Part shown: positions 16,738-25,445 of the stretch, in pieces
How positions within the stretch are numbered: the stretch's first letter is position 1
How the letters are laid out: every line of letters starts with the position of its first letter
NCBI GenBank assembly: GCA_964471825.1
Contig: CAYYKD010000006.1
Location: forward strand, 62,001-126,000
DNA: 64,000 bases
Source: CAYYKD01 sp964471825
GTDB lineage: Bacteria > Spirochaetota > GWE2-31-10 > CAYYKD01
Reading direction: 5' to 3'
Position numbers and translations under genes: made by a program
The notes under the pieces: generated by a model
Databases searched by the model: none
What the model was told of the DNA's origin: nothing
What the model saw: only the letters and a program-made list of their open reading frames with translations

Positions 16738-17415
16738 CTACTTTGTTACAACCGGCCGGATGATTTCAATAGTAACTGTAGCAGATTGTGTTCCATCTAC
16801 ATTACTTACAGTTATTGCGTAGGTTTTTGCCTCTGACAAGTTAGTTACATAACCGTATATGTCGCCACTTTCATGTTTAATTGATAACCCATCGGGAAGT
16901 TGTGGATCAGAATACCAGTTAACATTAGAATAACAATATTTTTGCTCTAAAGCTGCTAAATTAATAATATTCACATCACTGTTGGCTGCTATCGAATAAG
17001 TTTTGGTTCCATAGTCAGGCTTTAATGGTGCATTTGGGTTATTAATAACACTTAGAGTTATCGTTGTGTTTGATCTGCCATATTGATTTTCACCCGTTAT
17101 GGTGTAGGTTTGAGCCGGTGCTGATTCCATACATCTTCCTCTGATCTCACCTGTTAAATTGTCCAAAATAAGACCACTTGGTAAAGGCTTATCTATTGAA
17201 TACTCCTCTATCACTGTTGTCTGATTAGATAGAACTGGTTGATTAAAGTAATCTGTGTTTATTATTATTTCACTAACAGGAAACCTGTAAGCAAATGTGC
17301 CGGGTTTTGATAGGTTTATTATTGTAAAATTGCTACAGTTAAATGTAAAAAATATCGTTGTAATAAGAACTGCAATAACAAACAGCATTATTAATAATCT
17401 TTTAGCTGATTTCAT
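16738..17415 (-). CDS. Putative Ig-like (He_PIG) lipoprotein
   Basis: 225 aa. A long hydrophobic N-terminus (about 6-24) runs into FTFNCSN, a loose spirochaete-style lipobox with Cys27. Two or so modules follow with the He_PIG hallmark LPSGLxLDxxTGEIxG, seen as LPSGLILDNLTGEIRGRC and later LPDGLSIKHESGDIYGYV. Each is followed by a YTITxxNxxG strand pair. It is therefore a cadherin/Ig-like beta-sandwich protein, probably surface-anchored. GGAGAC lies before the ATG. The gene is divergent from the CDF exporter, sharing the intergenic region with the iteron-like dyads. Confidence 0.7.
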   Translation of the reverse strand: MKSAKRLLIMLFVIAVLITTIFFTFNCSNFTIINLSKPGTFAYRFPVSEIIINTDYFNQPVLSNQTTVIEEYSIDKPLPSGLILDNLTGEIRGRCMESAPAQTYTITGENQYGRSNTTITLSVINNPNAPLKPDYGTKTYSIAANSDVNIINLAALEQKYCYSNVNWYSDPQLPDGLSIKHESGDIYGYVTNLSEAKTYAITVSNVDGTQSATVTIEIIRPVVTK

Positions 17416-17496
17416 ATATAGTCTCCATCACACTAATTATAATACGAATTACAATAATTTCAAATAAAAACTTGATAAAAATCATATTAATGTTTA

Positions 17497-17556
17497 AATA
17501 TTGATATTCTAATAATATTGATATTTAAATATTGATATTTAAATAATATTGATATT
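17497..17556 (+). promoter_or_regulatory. Four iteron-like AATATTGATATT dyads upstream of the CDF gene
   Basis: AATATTGATATT occurs perfectly at 17497-17508, 17514-17525, 17528-17539 and 17545-17556. Each is a 5-2-5 dyad (AATAT-TG-ATATT). The spacings are 17, 14 and 17 bp, so the array is a duplicated 31-bp unit. It ends 21 bp before the CDF start. It may be an operator array for a metal-responsive or other regulator, or an AT-rich tandem duplication. Confidence 0.5.
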
Positions 17557-17577
17557 CTATAAACAATGGAGTAAATA

Positions 17578-18474
17578 ATGCATAATTCGGTGAGTAGGGC
17601 AGCAGAGGCTCATAAGGTAACTCTAACCGGTTCAGCTATTAATCTGGTTTTGATAATAATAAAGATTGTCAGCGGTATCCTTGGAAGAAGCTCCGCAATG
17701 ATTGCTGATGCGGCACACTCAATGTCTGATTTTGCAACTGATATTGTTGTACTCGTAGGCATTAGCGTAGCAAAAAAACCAAGGGATGAATCGCACAAAT
17801 ATGGACATGGCAAGTTTGAAACACTAGCCTCACTAATAATAGCTATTTCATTAGTCATAGTTGGTGTTGGTATAGCGTTTAATTCTATAAAAACAATAAT
17901 TGATTTTTATAGCGGGGTCAAACTTGCAAGACCCGGCGTGATAGCATTAGCTGCAGCATTGATCTCAATAGTTACTAAGGAAATTCTGTATAGGGTTACG
18001 GTCAGAGCAGCAGTAAAGATTAAATCAAATGCACTTCGTGCAAATGCATGGCACCATAGATCCGATGCTTTATCCTCTATCGGTGCATTTTTTGGAATAG
18101 GCGGTGCGATAGTTTTCGGTGAGAATTGGACTATCCTTGATCCTGTTGCCGGGGCAGTAGTTGCAATATTGATAATCAAAACCGGATTTGACATTGCAAA
18201 GGAGAGCATAAGTGAACTGCTTGAATCATCAGTATCCATTGAGGAAGAAAAAAAGATACTTGCGATCATTGAGTCTGTAGGTGGTGTAAATGACCCGCAC
18301 AATCTAAGAACCAGAAAGATAGGCAATACTATGGCTGTTGATATTCATATCAGAGTAAGTCCTGAGATGACTGTAAGGGAGTCTCATGTTATTGCTTCAA
18401 GGGTAGAGAATGATATCAGGAATGAGTATGGTGATGAAACAATTATCTCTGTGCATGTTGAACCTGAATTCTGA
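17578..18474 (+). CDS. Cation diffusion facilitator (CDF) family metal exporter
   Basis: 298 aa. It exports a divalent metal (Zn, Fe, Mn or Co) in exchange for protons at the inner membrane. The first metal site is in ADAAHSMSDF (HxxxD context) and the second in AWHHRSDALSS (HxxxD). The loop has HKYGHGKFETL. The cytoplasmic C-terminal domain (about 215-298) has the usual IHIRVSPEMT...HVIASRVE pattern and ends in SVHVEPE. The sequence does not fix the metal. The ribosome binding site is ATGGAGTAAATA, preceded by the dyad array. Confidence 0.9.
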   Translation: MHNSVSRAAEAHKVTLTGSAINLVLIIIKIVSGILGRSSAMIADAAHSMSDFATDIVVLVGISVAKKPRDESHKYGHGKFETLASLIIAISLVIVGVGIAFNSIKTIIDFYSGVKLARPGVIALAAALISIVTKEILYRVTVRAAVKIKSNALRANAWHHRSDALSSIGAFFGIGGAIVFGENWTILDPVAGAVVAILIIKTGFDIAKESISELLESSVSIEEEKKILAIIESVGGVNDPHNLRTRKIGNTMAVDIHIRVSPEMTVRESHVIASRVENDIRNEYGDETIISVHVEPEF

Positions 18475-18493
18475 TTTCTGTGGTGTGGATTCT

Positions 18494-21400
18494 TTAGAAT
18501 GGACTTCTAATGTTCTTCAATATCTTACTGTCAATTGAGTGTTGATTTTGAACAAGTGATTTGTGATGTACATCTGATATCTTGGATATCTTGTCTACTA
18601 CAAAGTCATATGCTTTTTTATAGAATATTGCAGATTTGTACTTGAATTTTTCATACTGCGTTTCAATTTTTTCAATAATGATAGCTGCTTTATTAAGGTA
18701 GATCTCTTTATCGGGGAGATCAGCCTTTAAGATATCCTCGATTACAGACTCAAGGGCAGTCCTTGCACCTACAGGGTTATTTTTGTAGATGTAGTATAGA
18801 GATTTTGTTGCTATAAGACGGATCTTTAGGTTTGGATTATTTAACTTCTCAAATCTCTTTAGAAGTGTTTCCATATGCAATGTTGCTTCGTCTAGTTTGT
18901 TGAATTTTAAGCAGAAGTCTACAAGGTCAAGCAACACTTCGCAATAAATTTCTGAACTCTGAAAATTTTGTGTTACCGCAAGTGTTGACATATAGAATTT
19001 ATTTGCATTTGTAAAGTTGTTTTGGAAGTTATAGTTGTTAGCTATGGCATGGTTAACATTTATCTTATCAAAGACATTGTTTGTTATGCCTGAGAGTCCA
19101 AGCAGGTAGTTAAGTACAATAAGGCTGTTTTGGTAATCTCCAATCATAGTTAATGCCTCAGAGAGTCTAAAACCGGCGTGGAATTGCGAATAGCTTCTTC
19201 GGTATTCTCCATAAACTGTATAGGTATGAAAATATGACTTAATCGCCTCAGAGTAGTATCTTAGATTATAGTAGATCTGTCCCCTATTGAAATTAATTAA
19301 AGCAAGCTGAAGTTGAGACGGTGTGTGGTTTTGAATTCGGTTGTATAGAGAGATAGCCGTTTTACCCCCTTTTAGTTGATAGGCAGCCTCTGCTTGAAGA
19401 ATAAATGCATTCATTAGGTTTACCTTATCATTCTGCTTTTCAAGCTCGGGTATAATTTCATTGCTAATGTCGTAGACCTCACTGAACTTATTCATCTCAT
19501 AGTTATATTGACACTTTTTTAGAGCGTGTATTGATTTGATGTTTTGCGATTTAATTTTTGTCAGGTCTTCACTTTCAATTTTATCAATTAATTTTTTTTC
19601 CTTCTTTCTTTCACCGGATTTATTCAAGACTGTTATGTATGCAATGTGAAGTCTCACACGGCTTTCAAGTACCTTTCTTTCATTGTCAAAGGACTCGCTC
19701 TTTTTTAGCCCTATGTTGATAAGATTCTTTGCATCGTTGATTCTATTTTCAACTGCAAATTCTTCAACTTTATAGACCAGGTAGGGGATTGCCTTCTCAG
19801 GTGTATTAGATTGAAGGTAGTTTTCATAGATCGGTTTTAGTTTGTGGGTTTTCTGATTTTTAAACTCATCCTCATTAAACTCTGCAAACATTCTGTGCAG
19901 TTGTTGTTTTATCTCATGCGGGATAGTTTCATAGATCGCATTTTTATAGAATGGCATCTTAAAGAACACTTTTTTATCTTTGTATGATATTATATCAAAA
20001 GCTGATAACTCTGTAATCGCTAGATTGATATCTGTGTCTTTAAAGTCAGTCTTTGCCAGAATATATTCAAAAACATTTAGATCAAAGTTATTTCCAATTA
20101 CAGATAGAATCTGCAGAATATAGTGCAGATTGTCAGGGACATAGTGGAGTTTGCCGCATATAACCGACTGAATGTTTTCCGGAAACTCTATTTCGCCGTT
20201 TGCATTTTTAGAGTATACTCCCTCAATTACCTTTGTAAGGTATCTTTCGATATAGTATGGATGCCCGCAGCTCTTCATGTAGAGATCGGTTATTGTGCCG
20301 GGTTTAAACTGTATCATCGGAGCAAAGGTTGAAACAAAGGTCTTTGTATCCTCAAAGTCAAAAGTGTCAAGGGTTACCTCTTTTAATGAGAACTTGTAGA
20401 ATAGTGCCGGCACATAGTAGTAATTATAGGTCAGAATAAATATTGCCGGTTTTATCATTGAGAAGTTTTTAAGAAGATTCTCAAGAATAGACAGTGATTC
20501 TTTAGAGTATTTGTGAATATCCTCAAATATGAATATAAACGGCCGCTGTTCATTTTTATAGACAATTTTAATAAGTACATTAAATATACTCATTATTGCA
20601 ACGCTGAATTTTTCAAGATCAGGAGTGTCCTCATCTACTCTTTTGATCGAATAGCTGTAAATGTAGTGAAGCGATTGTTTTAGGATGCTTAGATCGGACT
20701 GCTCAATAAATGTAGAAAAATACTCTATTTTTTTTTCAAATATTGAGTTTTTACTTATTTCACTTGAGTTGTAAAGTTTAAATTCTAACAGGTCCGATAG
20801 CATTGTCAAAAATGGATGAAATGGTCCGGCATTATTTCTGGTTAGCTTTGATACCACATAGAAATTTGATGAATAGAAGTAAGAAAGATCCGCAATAATT
20901 GCCTGTACAAAAGAGGATTTACCTACACCCGGTGCTGATTTGATCCCCAGTAAATTTGGTGTGACAGAATTAATGTCTATATATCCGGATATCTTAGAGG
21001 CATTGCAGACCATATCATAATTTTTTTTTACAAACTCCAGCTGTGAGTCTCTGCCTGTCATTATCGGCACGGTCAGATCTAGGCTTTTATTAAGGTTTCT
21101 TCTTGATGTCAGTAGGAATTCTTTTTCTGAGATTTTTCTGAACTCATAGTCATCTCGCATTTCATTGTGAATATAGTTGTCAACAAAACAAAATGATCTT
21201 AGCACGATATTCTTATAAAGATAGAGAATTCTTTTCTGATATTGATCTGTATTTTCGGGTTTGTCTTCTTCTATAACTCTGGAAAAAGCATAGATCATAA
21301 AATCCTTGTCAGGAAGTACACTTAGAAGGAATTTCCTTATCTTTAGACTAAGGTCGATGATCTTGTTAAATGAAGCTGATGTCTCAAAAGTATTAATGTG

Positions 21401-21562
21401 ATAGTACATGAAATATTTGTTGAGCTGTTTTGTAACAAAATAGTACTCTCGTCCGAATTTATAGACCTCACTTTTAAGGCTTATGTATTCTTCAAGAGAT
21501 GGAATGAAAACAAGCAGTTCAACTGCAAGGAATGTAGATTTTGCTTTTAACTCAAGTGCCAT
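18494..21562 (-). CDS. STAND-type ATPase with TPR-like repeats
   Basis: 1022 aa. An N-terminal region of about 190 residues leads to a TGRDSQLEFV motif, as precedes AAA_16/STAND modules in adenylate-cyclase-linked ATPases. Walker A is SAPGVGKSS (about 210) and Walker B IFIFEDIHKY (about 348). The rest is helical with TPR-like repeats (about 590-950). The same ATPase-TPR order is found in the kinase/cyclase polyprotein at 5633-10993 and in mammalian soluble adenylyl cyclase. No kinase, cyclase or DNA-binding domain is evident, so its output is unknown. A degenerate N-terminal cyclase fold is possible but not shown. AGGTAAAA precedes the ATG. Confidence 0.8.
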   Translation of the reverse strand: MALELKAKSTFLAVELLVFIPSLEEYISLKSEVYKFGREYYFVTKQLNKYFMYYHINTFETSASFNKIIDLSLKIRKFLLSVLPDKDFMIYAFSRVIEEDKPENTDQYQKRILYLYKNIVLRSFCFVDNYIHNEMRDDYEFRKISEKEFLLTSRRNLNKSLDLTVPIMTGRDSQLEFVKKNYDMVCNASKISGYIDINSVTPNLLGIKSAPGVGKSSFVQAIIADLSYFYSSNFYVVSKLTRNNAGPFHPFLTMLSDLLEFKLYNSSEISKNSIFEKKIEYFSTFIEQSDLSILKQSLHYIYSYSIKRVDEDTPDLEKFSVAIMSIFNVLIKIVYKNEQRPFIFIFEDIHKYSKESLSILENLLKNFSMIKPAIFILTYNYYYVPALFYKFSLKEVTLDTFDFEDTKTFVSTFAPMIQFKPGTITDLYMKSCGHPYYIERYLTKVIEGVYSKNANGEIEFPENIQSVICGKLHYVPDNLHYILQILSVIGNNFDLNVFEYILAKTDFKDTDINLAITELSAFDIISYKDKKVFFKMPFYKNAIYETIPHEIKQQLHRMFAEFNEDEFKNQKTHKLKPIYENYLQSNTPEKAIPYLVYKVEEFAVENRINDAKNLINIGLKKSESFDNERKVLESRVRLHIAYITVLNKSGERKKEKKLIDKIESEDLTKIKSQNIKSIHALKKCQYNYEMNKFSEVYDISNEIIPELEKQNDKVNLMNAFILQAEAAYQLKGGKTAISLYNRIQNHTPSQLQLALINFNRGQIYYNLRYYSEAIKSYFHTYTVYGEYRRSYSQFHAGFRLSEALTMIGDYQNSLIVLNYLLGLSGITNNVFDKINVNHAIANNYNFQNNFTNANKFYMSTLAVTQNFQSSEIYCEVLLDLVDFCLKFNKLDEATLHMETLLKRFEKLNNPNLKIRLIATKSLYYIYKNNPVGARTALESVIEDILKADLPDKEIYLNKAAIIIEKIETQYEKFKYKSAIFYKKAYDFVVDKISKISDVHHKSLVQNQHSIDSKILKNIRSPF

Positions 21563-21699
21563 TTTTACCTGTGTTTTCTTATAAAATTATCATCACAAAA
21601 TTTTTAAAAATATCCGTACAATTGTTTATTTTCGTCTTGTTAGTTTAAAAAAATAAATGTATAACAAATATAAATAATAAATTTTTTATGAGGTGTGTC

Positions 21700-22530
21700 G
21701 TGATAATTGATGATCCATTAATCGGAATAATCGGCGGAAACGGTTTAATGGGAAAACTAATGGTGAATTTCTTTGAAAAGAATGGTTATCGAGTAATTGT
21801 TTCGTCAAGAAATGGCGAGATATCTGCAGAGAGATGTGCTATAGAATCAGATGTTCTTATAATATCTGTCCCTATTGATAAGACAGTTGAAGTGATACAC
21901 TCTGTTGCCGGTCTGGTAAAGAAAGATGGACTTATTATGGACCTAACCTCTGTAAAAAGAGAGCCGCTTCAGGCAATGCTTGACCGGGCAGTATGTAGCG
22001 TACTGGGTACTCATCCTGTTTTTGGCCCGGGTGTGGAGGTCGTTGACAGGCAGACCTTTGTTCTCTGTCCCGGTAGAGGAGATGAGTGGCAAAATTGGTT
22101 TCATAGGTTACTTGAAAAAAACAATGCGAAGGTTAAGGTCTGCAGTGCAGAGGAACATGATAAAATGATGTCAGTTATTCAGGGACTTATGCATTTTACA
22201 TCTATCACTATAAGCCATGTCCTAAAGGACCTTGACATTGATATATTTGACAGCCTTGAATTTGCAAGCCCTATATATAAACTCAGACTGTATATGGTTG
22301 GAAGGATTCTCAATCAGGACCCCGGGCTATATGCTAACATTGAGATGGAGAACAGCACGGTAAAGGATGTCATAGAAGTCTATCTTAAGACAAGTGAGAA
22401 TCTTCTAGAAATCATAAAGAAAGGGGATAAGACTGCCTTTGTTGAGTATTTTAACGAGGCAGCAGACTTTATGGGCGACTTTAAAGTTGATGCAGAGAAC
22501 TATAGTAATAAGATTATAAATGGCTTGTAA
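21700..22530 (+). CDS. tyrA: Prephenate dehydrogenase (TyrA), monofunctional
   Basis: 276 aa from the GTG at 21700. It oxidises prephenate to 4-hydroxyphenylpyruvate with NAD(P) in tyrosine synthesis. The Rossmann motif is GIIGGNGLMG. The domain-closing THPVFGPG and the helical C-terminus SPIYKLRLYMVGRILNQDP closely match the dehydrogenase half of E. coli TyrA. The chorismate mutase domain is absent. An upstream in-frame ATG at 21688 overlaps the ribosome binding sequence GAGGTGTG, so the GTG is the better start. Its substrate pathway links with aroC at 36755. galE follows 73 bp later. Confidence 0.88.
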   Translation: MIIDDPLIGIIGGNGLMGKLMVNFFEKNGYRVIVSSRNGEISAERCAIESDVLIISVPIDKTVEVIHSVAGLVKKDGLIMDLTSVKREPLQAMLDRAVCSVLGTHPVFGPGVEVVDRQTFVLCPGRGDEWQNWFHRLLEKNNAKVKVCSAEEHDKMMSVIQGLMHFTSITISHVLKDLDIDIFDSLEFASPIYKLRLYMVGRILNQDPGLYANIEMENSTVKDVIEVYLKTSENLLEIIKKGDKTAFVEYFNEAADFMGDFKVDAENYSNKIINGL

Positions 22531-22603
22531 TTTTTTAGTTTTTCTTTTATTTAAGAGTTAGTGATTATATATTGTGATGTTATTGATAGAATGGGGGTGA
22601 AGC

Positions 22604-23587
22604 ATGGTTGTACTTGTGATGGGCGGAGCCGGATACATCGGTTCTCATGTTTGTAAGCTACTTGCAAATAAGGGACATAGCGTTATTGTCTATGACAATC
22701 TATCTAAGGGTTACAGATCATTTGTTACCCGTGGGGAGTTTATTCCGGGTGATATATGTGATGAAGTACAGTTGGAACTGGTCTTTTCGAAATATAAAAT
22801 AGATGCTGTTATGCATTTCTGTGCATTCATAGAGGTTGGTGAGTCTGTTAAGGACCCCGAAAAATACTACATCAACAATGTAGCCAATACATTAAACATT
22901 CTAAAGATTATGCGAAAATATGGTGTTGATAAGTTTATATTTTCATCTACTGCTGCGGTGTACGGTATGCCTGAGAGGATACCAATATTGGAGGATGATC
23001 TAAAGAAACCAATTAATCCATATGGCCATAGCAAGTATATGATTGAACAGATTCTAGAGGACTATGAAAAGGCATACGGAATAAGAGCGATCAGATTTAG
23101 ATATTTTAATGCAGCAGGTGCTGATCCTGATTGTGAGATTGGTGAGGCACATAAACCTGAGTCGCATCTGATACCATTAATTCTTGATGCAGCACTAAAA
23201 CGGAGAGAGGATATTAAGGTCTTTGGTTCAGACTATCAAACAAAGGATGGAACTGCGGTTAGAGATTATGTCCATGTAAATGATCTTGCAGATGCACATA
23301 TCGCGGGTCTTGAGTATCTTGGGGACGGAGGCCAATCAAACTATTTCAACCTTGGATCTGGTGAAGGGTTCAGCGTTAAAGAGGTTATTGACACTGTAAA
23401 AAAAGTTACAGGTAAGGATTTTAAGGTTACCCTTACTGACAGACGGGAGGGAGATCCACCTTATCTAATAGCAAAGAGTGATAAAGTAAAATCGATCCTC
23501 GGATGGAAGATAAATTACGACTTAGAAAGGATTGTTGATACTGCTTATAAATGGCACCAGAAGTATATTAATATGGATTTGTACTAG
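22604..23587 (+). CDS. galE: UDP-glucose 4-epimerase
   Basis: 327 aa. It interconverts UDP-glucose and UDP-galactose (or the N-acetyl forms) for surface glycans. It is an extended SDR: NAD motif GGAGYIGSH (7-15), catalytic Ser/Thr in SSTAAVYG, and YGHSK as the YxxxK pair. FRYFNAAGADP and VRDYVHVNDLADAH are GalE signatures. Length and motifs fit throughout. GGGGGTGAAGC precedes the ATG. The pyrophosphorylase two genes downstream supplies UDP-sugars, so the operon has a glycan-precursor theme. Confidence 0.92.
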   Translation: MVVLVMGGAGYIGSHVCKLLANKGHSVIVYDNLSKGYRSFVTRGEFIPGDICDEVQLELVFSKYKIDAVMHFCAFIEVGESVKDPEKYYINNVANTLNILKIMRKYGVDKFIFSSTAAVYGMPERIPILEDDLKKPINPYGHSKYMIEQILEDYEKAYGIRAIRFRYFNAAGADPDCEIGEAHKPESHLIPLILDAALKRREDIKVFGSDYQTKDGTAVRDYVHVNDLADAHIAGLEYLGDGGQSNYFNLGSGEGFSVKEVIDTVKKVTGKDFKVTLTDRREGDPPYLIAKSDKVKSILGWKINYDLERIVDTAYKWHQKYINMDLY

Positions 23588-23616
23588 ACAGTATTTTTTT
23601 AAATAGGAGCGGCCGG

Positions 23617-24009
23617 ATGGAAACAAGAAAGTATAAAAAAGGTTCTGTTATAATAAATGAGGGGACAAGCGGGGATGAGTTTTATATAATAAAGTCGGGC
23701 AAGGTGAATGTGTTTAAGTTGTTAAATGGTGAAAGGTTTAACTTAAGCACACTTAAAGAGAATGAGTGCTTTGGAGAGATGAACTTCTTCTTAAATAAAA
23801 AGAGAACTGCCTCAGTTGAAGCACTTGAAGAGACCGAAGTCTTTGTTCTTAATGAGTCACTTTTTGAGGTTCTTATCAAAACAAAACCTGCATATGCACT
23901 GTTTATGATTAAGAAACTTGTTAAACATCTAAATGAGTGTCATGAGAAGATCAACGAACTTCTGGGTGAAAAGAAGAGTATGGAAATTATATACGGACAA
24001 AAGTCATAG
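23617..24009 (+). CDS. Cyclic-nucleotide-binding domain protein
   Basis: 130 aa, a single cNMP-binding domain. GDEFYIIKSGKVNVF is the beta-roll, and FGEMNFFLNKKRTASVEA is the phosphate-binding cassette (Gly-Glu and Arg-Thr-Ala). No DNA-binding or catalytic domain follows, only a helical tail from about 90. It should sense cAMP or cGMP and act on a partner protein. The class III cyclase encoded at 5633-10993 is a plausible cAMP source. It is translated from AGGAGCGGCCGG-ATG, 30 bp after galE. Confidence 0.87.
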   Translation: METRKYKKGSVIINEGTSGDEFYIIKSGKVNVFKLLNGERFNLSTLKENECFGEMNFFLNKKRTASVEALEETEVFVLNESLFEVLIKTKPAYALFMIKKLVKHLNECHEKINELLGEKKSMEIIYGQKS

Positions 24010-24017
24010 GGGGATTT

Positions 24018-25445
24018 ATGATTAAGGGACGCAATGAGAAAGAACAGGCAATAATTGATCTCGTGGTGAAGACAGGTAATCAACATGTATTATACTTCTG
24101 GGATGTGATCGATAATAATCAGAAGGACTCTCTTATAGCACAACTTGGAGAGGTTGATTTTGACAAGGTCGGTGAGTATTTTAATAAATATAAAAATGAA
24201 TCCTATGAAATAGGTGACATAACTCCTACAGGATGTTTTACTGTTGATCAGATCATGGCTGATAAGTCAATAAATTCTATCGGAGATGATGCTTTAAAAA
24301 GTGGAGCGATCGGATTTGTTACGGTTGCGGGGGGACAGGCATCAAGACTTGGCTATGAAAAACCTAAGGGATGTTTCCCTATATCGCCGGTGAAGCATAA
24401 GACTCTGTTTCAGTTGTTCTCAGAGAAGGTTCTTTTTTATTCGAAACACTATAACATCGATCTCTACTGGTTTATTATGACCTCAGAGGCAAATAATACT
24501 GATACAGTAAACTTTTTTAAGGAAAATAATTTTTTTGGTTTAAAAAGTGAACAGGTAAAATTTTTTGTACAGGGAATGTTGCCGACAATTACTGTTGACG
24601 GCAAATTAATTCTTTCGGATCGCTCAAGACTTTTTACAAATCCTGATGGTCATGGCGGTATCCTTACAGCCCTTATGAAGAGTGGTCTTCTTGATTTTGC
24701 CACAGAGAGAGGTATAAAACATCTGTCATATTTTCAGGTGGATAACCCGCTTGTTGCAATTGTAGATACAGCGTTTATTGGTCATCATATAAAGAGCAAG
24801 AGTTGCGTAAGCTCAAAGGTGATCCCTAAGCTCTATCCGGATGAGAAACTCGGTGCAATATGTAGACGGAATGGTAAGAATGATGTTGTCGAGTATTCTG
24901 ATCTTCCTAAGGAGAAGATGTATGAAACTGATGAATCCGGCAAACTTAAATATCTGATGGGGTCAATTGCAATTCATATCTTTGAGGTGGAATTTCTAAA
25001 ACATTTTACAAAACACCTTGAGATCCACTTTGCAAAGAAGAAGATTAAGGGATACTTGTTTGATAATGGCAAGGAACCGGTAATAGCAGAAACTGACGGT
25101 ATCAAATTTGAGACCTTTGTATTTAACACTATTCCGCTATCTCCTGTTTCTGTCTTCTTTGAAACTGATAGAAATGAAGAGTTTTTTCCGCTTAAAAATA
25201 AAACAGGGGTAGACTCTATAGAGACCTGTATTGATGGGCAGAACAGACTTTATTTTGATTGGCTTAAGTCAGCAGGAATTATTGAAGCAGATTGCGAATA
25301 TACCGGGCAGAGAATTGAGATTTCACCTTTATTTGCATCTGACAGGAATATATTTATCAAGAGATGTCAAAAAGAGTTGCTGCCGGTTAAACAATCAGTG
25401 ATTGGTTCTAATGGAAAAATAAAAGATGAAATATTTATCGGCTAG
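24018..25445 (+). CDS. UDP-sugar (N-acetylhexosamine/glucose) pyrophosphorylase, UDPGP family
   Basis: 475 aa. It makes UDP-sugar from UTP and a sugar-1-phosphate. The nucleotide loop is VAGGQASRLGYEKPKG (the LxGGxGTRLGxxxPKG motif). GHGGILTAL and QVDNPLV are the other UDPGP/UAP active-site blocks. The eukaryote-like UAP/UGP fold differs from the bacterial GalU or GlmU enzymes. Whether the substrate is GlcNAc-1-P or Glc-1-P is not decided by sequence; UAP is the closer match. It overlaps the next gene by 20 bp and follows the cNMP protein by 8 bp, so translation is probably coupled. Confidence 0.85.
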   Translation: MIKGRNEKEQAIIDLVVKTGNQHVLYFWDVIDNNQKDSLIAQLGEVDFDKVGEYFNKYKNESYEIGDITPTGCFTVDQIMADKSINSIGDDALKSGAIGFVTVAGGQASRLGYEKPKGCFPISPVKHKTLFQLFSEKVLFYSKHYNIDLYWFIMTSEANNTDTVNFFKENNFFGLKSEQVKFFVQGMLPTITVDGKLILSDRSRLFTNPDGHGGILTALMKSGLLDFATERGIKHLSYFQVDNPLVAIVDTAFIGHHIKSKSCVSSKVIPKLYPDEKLGAICRRNGKNDVVEYSDLPKEKMYETDESGKLKYLMGSIAIHIFEVEFLKHFTKHLEIHFAKKKIKGYLFDNGKEPVIAETDGIKFETFVFNTIPLSPVSVFFETDRNEEFFPLKNKTGVDSIETCIDGQNRLYFDWLKSAGIIEADCEYTGQRIEISPLFASDRNIFIKRCQKELLPVKQSVIGSNGKIKDEIFIG

